DNA from: Dipteris shenzhenensis
Taxonomy: Eukaryota > Polypodiophyta > Polypodiopsida > Gleicheniales
Direction: 5' to 3' (one strand)
Assembly (NCBI GenBank): GCA_047967505.1
Contig: CM106541.1
DNA length: 64,000 nucleotides
The notes beneath the pieces were generated by a model. The model did no database searches. It worked only from the letters and a program-made list of their open reading frames with translations, and was not told the DNA's origin. Both the position numbers and the translations under genes were made by a program. Every line of letters starts with the position of its first letter. Positions within the stretch are counted from its first letter, which is position 1. Shown here one piece after another: positions 58,796 through 64,000 of this stretch.

Positions 58796-58799
58796 ATTG

Positions 58800-59732
58800 A
58801 AGCTTCACATGGGGAAAAAGAGAGAAGGAAAGAGAGAAGAAAGAGGAAAAGAGAGGAGAAAAAGAGAGGAAAAGAGAGGAGGAAAAGGATAAAAGAGAGG
58901 ATAAAAATAAGAGAAAAAGGGAGGAGATAAGAGAGAAAAAGAGAGGAGATAAGAGAGAAAAAGAGAGAAAGTGAAAAGAGAAAAAGTGGGGATAAAAGAG
59001 AGGAAAAGAGAGAAGGAAAGAGAGGAGAAAAGAGAGGAAAATAGAGGAGAAAAAAGAGAGAAAAAGAGAGGAGATAAGAGAGAAAAAGAGAGACGAAAAG
59101 AGAGGATAAAAGAGAGAAAAAGTGAGGATAAAAGAGAGAAAAAGAGAGAAGGAAAGAGAAAAGAAAAAAGAGAGAAAAAGAGAGGAGGTAAGAGAGAAAC
59201 AAAGAGGAGAAAAGAGAGGAAAAGAGATGAAAAGAGAGGATAAAAGAGAGAAGGAAAAAGAGAGAAAAAGTGAGGATAAAAGAGAGAAGGAAAGAGAGGA
59301 GAAAAGAGAGGAGGCAAAAGAGAGAAAAAGAGAGGAGATAAGAGAGAAAAAGAGAGGAGAAAAGAGATGAAAAGAGAGAAGGAAAGAGAGGATAAAAGAG
59401 AGAAAAAGAGAGAAGGAAAGAGAGGAGAAAAGGGAGGACAATAGAGGAAAATAGAGGAAAAGAGAGGAGAAAAAAGAGAGAAAAGAGAGGAGATAAGAGA
59501 GAAAAAGAGAGACAAAAAGAGAGGATAAAAGAGAGAAGGGAAAAGAGAGAAAAAGTGAGAATAAAAGAGAGAAAAAGTGAGAAGGAAAGAGAGGAGAAAA
59601 GAGAGGAGAAAAATATAAAAAAAGAGAGAAGGAAAGAGATGAGAAAAGAGACAAAAAGAGAGAAGAAGGAGATAAGAGAGAAAAAGAGAGGAGAAAAGAG
59701 AAGGAAAGAGAGGAAAAAGGAGAGAAAAAGAG
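58800..59732. repeat. Polypurine tract, about 930 bp
   Basis: Almost entirely A and G on the plus strand, built from GAGAGAAAAAGAGAGGAGA-type units with a loose period of around 20-30 bp. Rare pyrimidines interrupt it. The Ser/Leu/Phe-rich minus-strand frames and Lys/Glu/Arg-rich plus-strand frames across it are compositional artefacts. Confidence 0.93.
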
Positions 59733-59956
59733 AATGCAATCCCTTATTTCCTCACGAATGCAATCTCTTTCTTCATTCATGCAATCCTTTTCCATCATTC
59801 ATGCAATCCCTTTCTTCATTCATGCAATCCCTTTCCATCATTCATGCAATCACTTATTTCCATCATTCATGCAATCCCTTTCTTGGAAAGGGAAGGGGAA
59901 GGGGAAGGGAAAGAGAAGGAAAAGGAAGGGGAAGGGGAAGGGAAAGGGAAGAACAC
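59733..59956. repeat. ATTCATGCAATCCCTTTC repeats and (AAGGGG)n
   Basis: Units of about 22-24 bp containing TTCATTCATGCAATCCCTTT occur six to seven times at about 59750-59882, followed by (GGAAGGGGAAGG)n purine repeats to about 59956. Confidence 0.85.
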
Positions 59957-60017
59957 ATAAGAAAAACTATCATATTGCGTCTATAGGCACAGCAATATGT
60001 TTTCCCAAAAGTCAGAT

Positions 60018-60264
60018 CTCGGGGGGGTCACCTATCATATGTAACCCTATCATGTGAGTTCAACAAAAGGATATTTTTTATTTCTAAAATTTACAGAAAT
60101 AAATATACATAAGAGATAATTTAAAATAGTTTTGGAAAAAATTTACAGATTTGTATAGAAAAGGGGTACATTTTATTAATGAAAAATTTACACAGATAAG
60201 GGATTTTAGAAATATGCCTTGAATGCACATAGTATAGAGGGTTTATACATAGTGACCCCCCGAG
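60018..60264. mobile_element. MITE-like element, copy 2
   Basis: 247 bp, starting CTCGGGGGGGTCAC and ending GTGACCCCCCGAG: inverted ends of 13 bp with one extra G. It is flanked by perfect 8-bp duplications AGTCAGAT (60010-60017 and 60265-60272). Its interior aligns with the reverse complement of 675-901. It has no ORF. It lies within the CACTA region and so inserted there later or was carried with it. Confidence 0.85.
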
Positions 60265-60842
60265 AGTCAGATGTGCTGTTAGATGCATCTATAAACGCGC
60301 TCTGAGAGATGCCTTTTTGAAAGAAACTGAAAAGGACATGTGCCCGATCCCAAAAAGAATAACACTAGTACCAAAAATGTCCCTTCCTTGCATACGACAA
60401 AGAACGAATCCAAAGAGAGCAACTTCCAAAGAAGATCAATCGCCAAGAGACTTACCTTGGATAGAGGTATGGAAGCTTCTTGTCCTTCTTCAAAGCTTCT
60501 TCTCTTTCTTCTCTTCCTTGTTTACCCTCTTCTCTTGTGTGCTTGGGGATGATTGTGTAAGCTTGGAGATGAGTGTGGGTGCTTGGAGATAAGTGTGGAT
60601 GCTTGGAGCTGTGTCTATTAATAGGAAAGCAAGCCGCGTGATGCTAAAAGTATGTGAAGGAAAGCAAGCACTCTAAAAGTAGGTTCGAAAATCAACTCGC
60701 AGTCTGCGCATCTAAAAGAGCATCTAAAAGTGTGTCTAAACATGCATCTATCAGCACATCTACACTACGTTTTAGATGCGCTTATAAATGCATTCCACAG
60801 TACAGATGCGGTGTTAGATGCGCTTTTAGACGCTCCACAAAT
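60265..60842. repeat. Subterminal-type repeats, right cluster
   Basis: TAGATGCGCTTATAAATGC, GCATCTAAAAG, TAGATGCATCTATAAACGC and TAGATGCGCTTTTAGACGC recur at 60270-60310 and densely at 60700-60842, in direct and inverted form. They end about 55 bp before the proposed transposase start, the position expected for CACTA subterminal repeats. No CACTA terminus itself was found. Confidence 0.55.
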
Positions 60843-60897
60843 TTTTGACATTGACAACTCATGCAATAACACATTTTTTGGGTTATTTATCTGTAGG

Positions 60898-63800
60898 ATG
60901 TCTTCATCTTCAACAAGTAGCTCCAGTGAGGATGAATCCCTTCATTTCCACCATCGTGAAATGTGGTTGGAGCAAAAAATCAAATGTATGTGTGATCGAT
61001 TTCGAGGAAACATGTATCGTGCACGCAGAATTACACTCAATCATGTCTCAAAGTATGGAGAATGGGATGTGACCATAAACATGGTAAGTGTTAAAGAGTT
61101 AAGGTTGATTGAGATACCTATGGGTGTTCATGTGTTTCAGTTATGATCCCCTTTTAATTTGATACAGGATGCAGTGCCACACCCGCGTATGTTGCCCTAT
61201 GCTCGTCGTGAGGAGGTGAAGCATCGACGATATGAGGTGGGATCTTTAGGAGGGACCGTTACAAATGCATGGAGTGATGGTGATAGTAGCCCTTCGCCAT
61301 TACCTCATGAGGCCGTGGAGGAGGAGGTGTTTGATGATATGGTGTGGGATTTATATGTCCATTAATCCTCAGGTAGGGATGATAGCATGGAGCAAGACGA
61401 TCTTTTTATCGCAGCATTGACTCCACTGTTTGAGGGGTGCACATTCTCTATTCTACGTGCCTCCCTTGAGTTACTAAACTTGCAGACCAGATGGAGCAAT
61501 GCAAGTTTGAATGCATTACTCAAGTAAGCTTTAAAGTCTATTTTGCAAACATGGTAATTTATGCTAGTGGGTCAATTACTTGAATGCTTTTTCTCATTTA
61601 TGGTCTTCACGTGCATGCTATTGTGTAAAATGCTTCCAAGAGAGAATAAATTACCGACCTCAAGAGATATGGCAAGGCAACATGTGACCTCTCTTGGAGG
61701 ATTAGATTACAAGCACATCCATGCATGCGTCAATGATTGCATTCTGTTTCATGCACCTCATATGGATGTAAGAGAGTGTCCTACTTCTGGAGAGGCAAGA
61801 TATACAGTAGATCTCAAAACTTTGGATGTGCCTCATAAGGTTTTGTGACATTTTCCCATAATCCCTTGCATCCAACATATGTTCAAGTGCAAATCCATTG
61901 CAGAGCTCATGTCATGGCATTCCTCCCATCGATCAACCGATGGCAAGTGGAGAACTCTTGCAAACACTCCTGCGTGGAAGCATATTGAAGACACATGGCC
62001 AAGCTTCAAGGAAGAACCTAGGAGCTTGAGACTTGGATTGGGTATGGACAATGTGAACCCATTTGGTCTCAAAAGCACCTCTTACAGTGTATGGCCAGTG
62101 ATATTGGTGAATTATAATCTTCCACCCTCTATGGCAATTAAGAAAGGACATGTTATGTTATCCCTTCTAATTCCGGGGAAACATAAAGTAAAAAATCCTG
62201 ATGTTTATTTAGAGCCTTTGATTGATGAGGTATACTTTGGAGAGGTACCAAGGTGCATGATGTGAGCAGGCCTCCCTTGTCACGAGACTCCAATTGCAAA
62301 GTAGTCTTGATGTGGATGATGCATGACTTCCCAAGCTATGGTGAGTGTTCAGGTAAGCATTGAACTTTTAATTATGAGTAGGTAATCAATGTGGCATCCT
62401 AAACCCACCTTCAACTCTTAATTGCATCTATTATTCAGGTCTCACTACATCGGGTTACCATGCATGTCCTGTTTGTGGTCCTTCGGTAGTTGCCTCATGG
62501 GTAGACGCATTGAATAAGGTCATCTATGAGAATCACCATTGATTTCTTCCACCTGATCATCCTAGTTATGTCACCCCTTAGAATGAAGTCCCCCCACAAT
62601 CACTCACTACAGGAGATTGGATGACAATTTGGGATGGTTCCATGACTCCTCCACCACTTGGCATGAGCTGGTAAGGGTTTGTAACTATTATGTGCTATAC
62701 TGAATGGAAATAAAGATTGCCCGCTAACACTAGCTTTTGTTTAGATACTCCATGTTTTATCATTTACCATATTGGTCCCACCTCAAGATCAATCACCTGC
62801 TTGATCCCATGCATATCTTCAAGAATGTGGGATCTACCATTTGGGAACATTTGAATGGGACACAAGATTCCGCAGGCATAAGGGAGGATCTACGCAACAC
62901 AGGGAGGATGCATGAAGCTTGGCCACAAGAGAGGCCAAATGGGCGTGTCTTTTTACCTCGTGCACCGTGGAGGTTATCAAAGCTAGAGATGGTGGCTATG
63001 AAGCAAGCTATCACTACAATTCGTACTCCCACTGGATGCATGAGGTGTTTGAAGGGGGCCTTTACAAAGAGCAAGAAAAGAGGTGTAGAGCAATTATATG
63101 GCTTGAAATATCATGATTGGCACAAGATGCTCTAAGTAAGTATTTTATGTGCATAATATCTTTTTCCTTCCAAATTTGTGAGTAAATTAGAAGCAACTAA
63201 TCAACCATTCCTCATGTGTTTAGTTCATACTACCTACTAGCATTTCTCGTAGTGCATCAAAGGATGTGAAGGATTGTATTTACAAGATGGGCAAGCTTGT
63301 GAGGTACTTTACAGGATACAAAATGTGAAGCGTATCAATGCTCCATGCAAGGTGTTTATATTGCTAATATGGCATACTTTTCCCTTTCTAGGTATGTGAG
63401 CTCAAAGGAAACATATCCCACCACGCTTGAGAATGCTCGAGTTATGTCAATGGAGGTGGTTTATTTAGTGGAGGCTAGGAGACATTTTCACATTCTATTC
63501 TCACAAGCCAACTACATCTCATAGTGCATTTGGTGGATGAGATTTCTATATGTGGTACTATACATGCATGATGGTTGTTCTTTCTCGAGCACTTCATGAA
63601 GACCTTGAAGGGTTTCGTGAGACAAAATGCAAGACCCAAAGGTAGCATGGCTGAGGGTGGGTTGGTACAAGAGTCACTTGTATATATTTCTGAGTTTCTT
63701 GTTGATGTGGATAGCTCTCTCCCACGACTATGGAGAGATGATGAAGACCTAAGGATGACCTCTATTGTGCCTCAAGGGAAAGGATGGAGCAAAGTAATAA

Positions 63801-64000
63801 ACACGGAGTTGCTTAATAATATCAACCTTCATTGCATGCTTAATAGTGATGTGATGAAAAGATGGGTGACAAGATATGAGGATGCAAAGGCAAGAACACG
63901 AGGAGAAAGGGACCTTTTTCGTACACACCACGGATCTCGTGTGCCATACCCTTAACATCTAAGAGCACTTCCAAAGGATATTCATGTGGATTGGCTACTT
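60898..64000 (+). pseudogene. CACTA (En/Spm) tnp2-type transposase, runs off window
   Basis: Exon 1, 60898-61083, starts MSSSSTSSSSEDESLHFHH and ends at a GTAAGTG donor; exon 2 starts at 61168 after GATACAG, with DAVPHPRMLPYARREEVKHR. Tnp2 landmarks follow: GGLDYKHIHACVNDCILFHA, STDGKWRTLANTPAWKHIED, LGLGMDNVNPFGLKSTSYSV, YHACPVCGPS (about 62455), NHLLDPMHIFKNVGS, and the DUF4218 region (VHLVDEISICG, FVRQNARPKGSMAEGGLVQE). Stops at about 61363 (TAA) and 61849 (TGA after KVL) and several unclear introns suggest that this copy is damaged. The 3' end lies beyond the window. Confidence 0.88.

Noticed and set aside
58789-59798. Minus-strand ORFs of 236-334 codons rich in Ser, Leu and Phe
   Set aside because: They are translations of the polypurine tract, which lacks stops by composition; no domain or start context supports them.
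1-64000. tRNA, rRNA, CRISPR and bacterial operon features
   Set aside because: No cloverleaf-like gene, ribosomal segment or regularly spaced short repeat array was seen; the window is eukaryotic with introns and retroelements.

Overview
This window is nuclear DNA from a land plant with a repeat-rich genome. The evidence is a spliced plastid maltose-transporter gene (MEX1 type), several Copia and Gypsy LTR retrotransposons, a CACTA (tnp2) transposon, a LINE 3' end, MITE-like elements and very abundant simple repeats. I cannot place the lineage more precisely from sequence alone. No tRNA, rRNA, CRISPR array or bacterial-type operon was seen.

Layout, left to right. 1-5.3 kb: non-coding, with one MITE-like element (675-901). 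5.3-6.5 kb: a large (ATGT)n tract ending at an orphan LTR with its primer-binding site. 7.27-11.96 kb: a complete but dead minus-strand Copia element with a perfect 5-bp target duplication. 12-15.1 kb: two eroded Gypsy fragments meeting tail to tail. 15.2-15.7 kb: polypyrimidine DNA. 15.7-21.7 kb: a plus-strand Gypsy element of Tat/Athila style, internally deleted; a 5' fragment of the same family lies at 46.7-48.35 kb. 21.7-25.9 kb: minisatellites, an unrecognised minus-strand coding-like stretch and a LINE 3' end with poly(A). 25.97-27.3 kb: a repeated palindromic module and (GA)n tracts. 27.4-28.7 kb: an unrecognised plus-strand ORF. 28.70-37.54 kb: a minus-strand LTR element with about 2-kb LTRs that carries only gag. 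A second gag-only LTR element (31.55-34.21 kb) is inserted in its gag-like ORF. 38.17-45.53 kb: another dead minus-strand Copia element, with an unusual 2.57-kb non-coding leader. 48.4-51.9 kb: mostly featureless, with a Gypsy integrase scrap.

52.27-55.03 kb holds the only clear host gene: a minus-strand MEX1-like maltose transporter. Eight coding exons join in frame through GT-AG introns to give about 385 residues. Coding-like but unrecognised sequence lies just upstream of it (55.2-56.2 kb). 56.7-64 kb is a CACTA transposon region: clusters of short GTCTATAGRCGC-like repeats, an unrecognised minus-strand multi-exon ORF, a 20-bp-arm hairpin, about 930 bp of polypurine DNA, a second MITE copy with an 8-bp target duplication, and a plus-strand tnp2-type transposase that runs off the window end.

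The most notable signals are the MITE family with 8-bp duplications (675-901 and 60018-60264), the palindromic 73-bp array whose orientation flips at 26.33 kb, the nested gag-only retrotransposons, the intact MEX1 gene among dead elements, and the stop-codon pattern in the Copia copies that looks like cytosine deamination.
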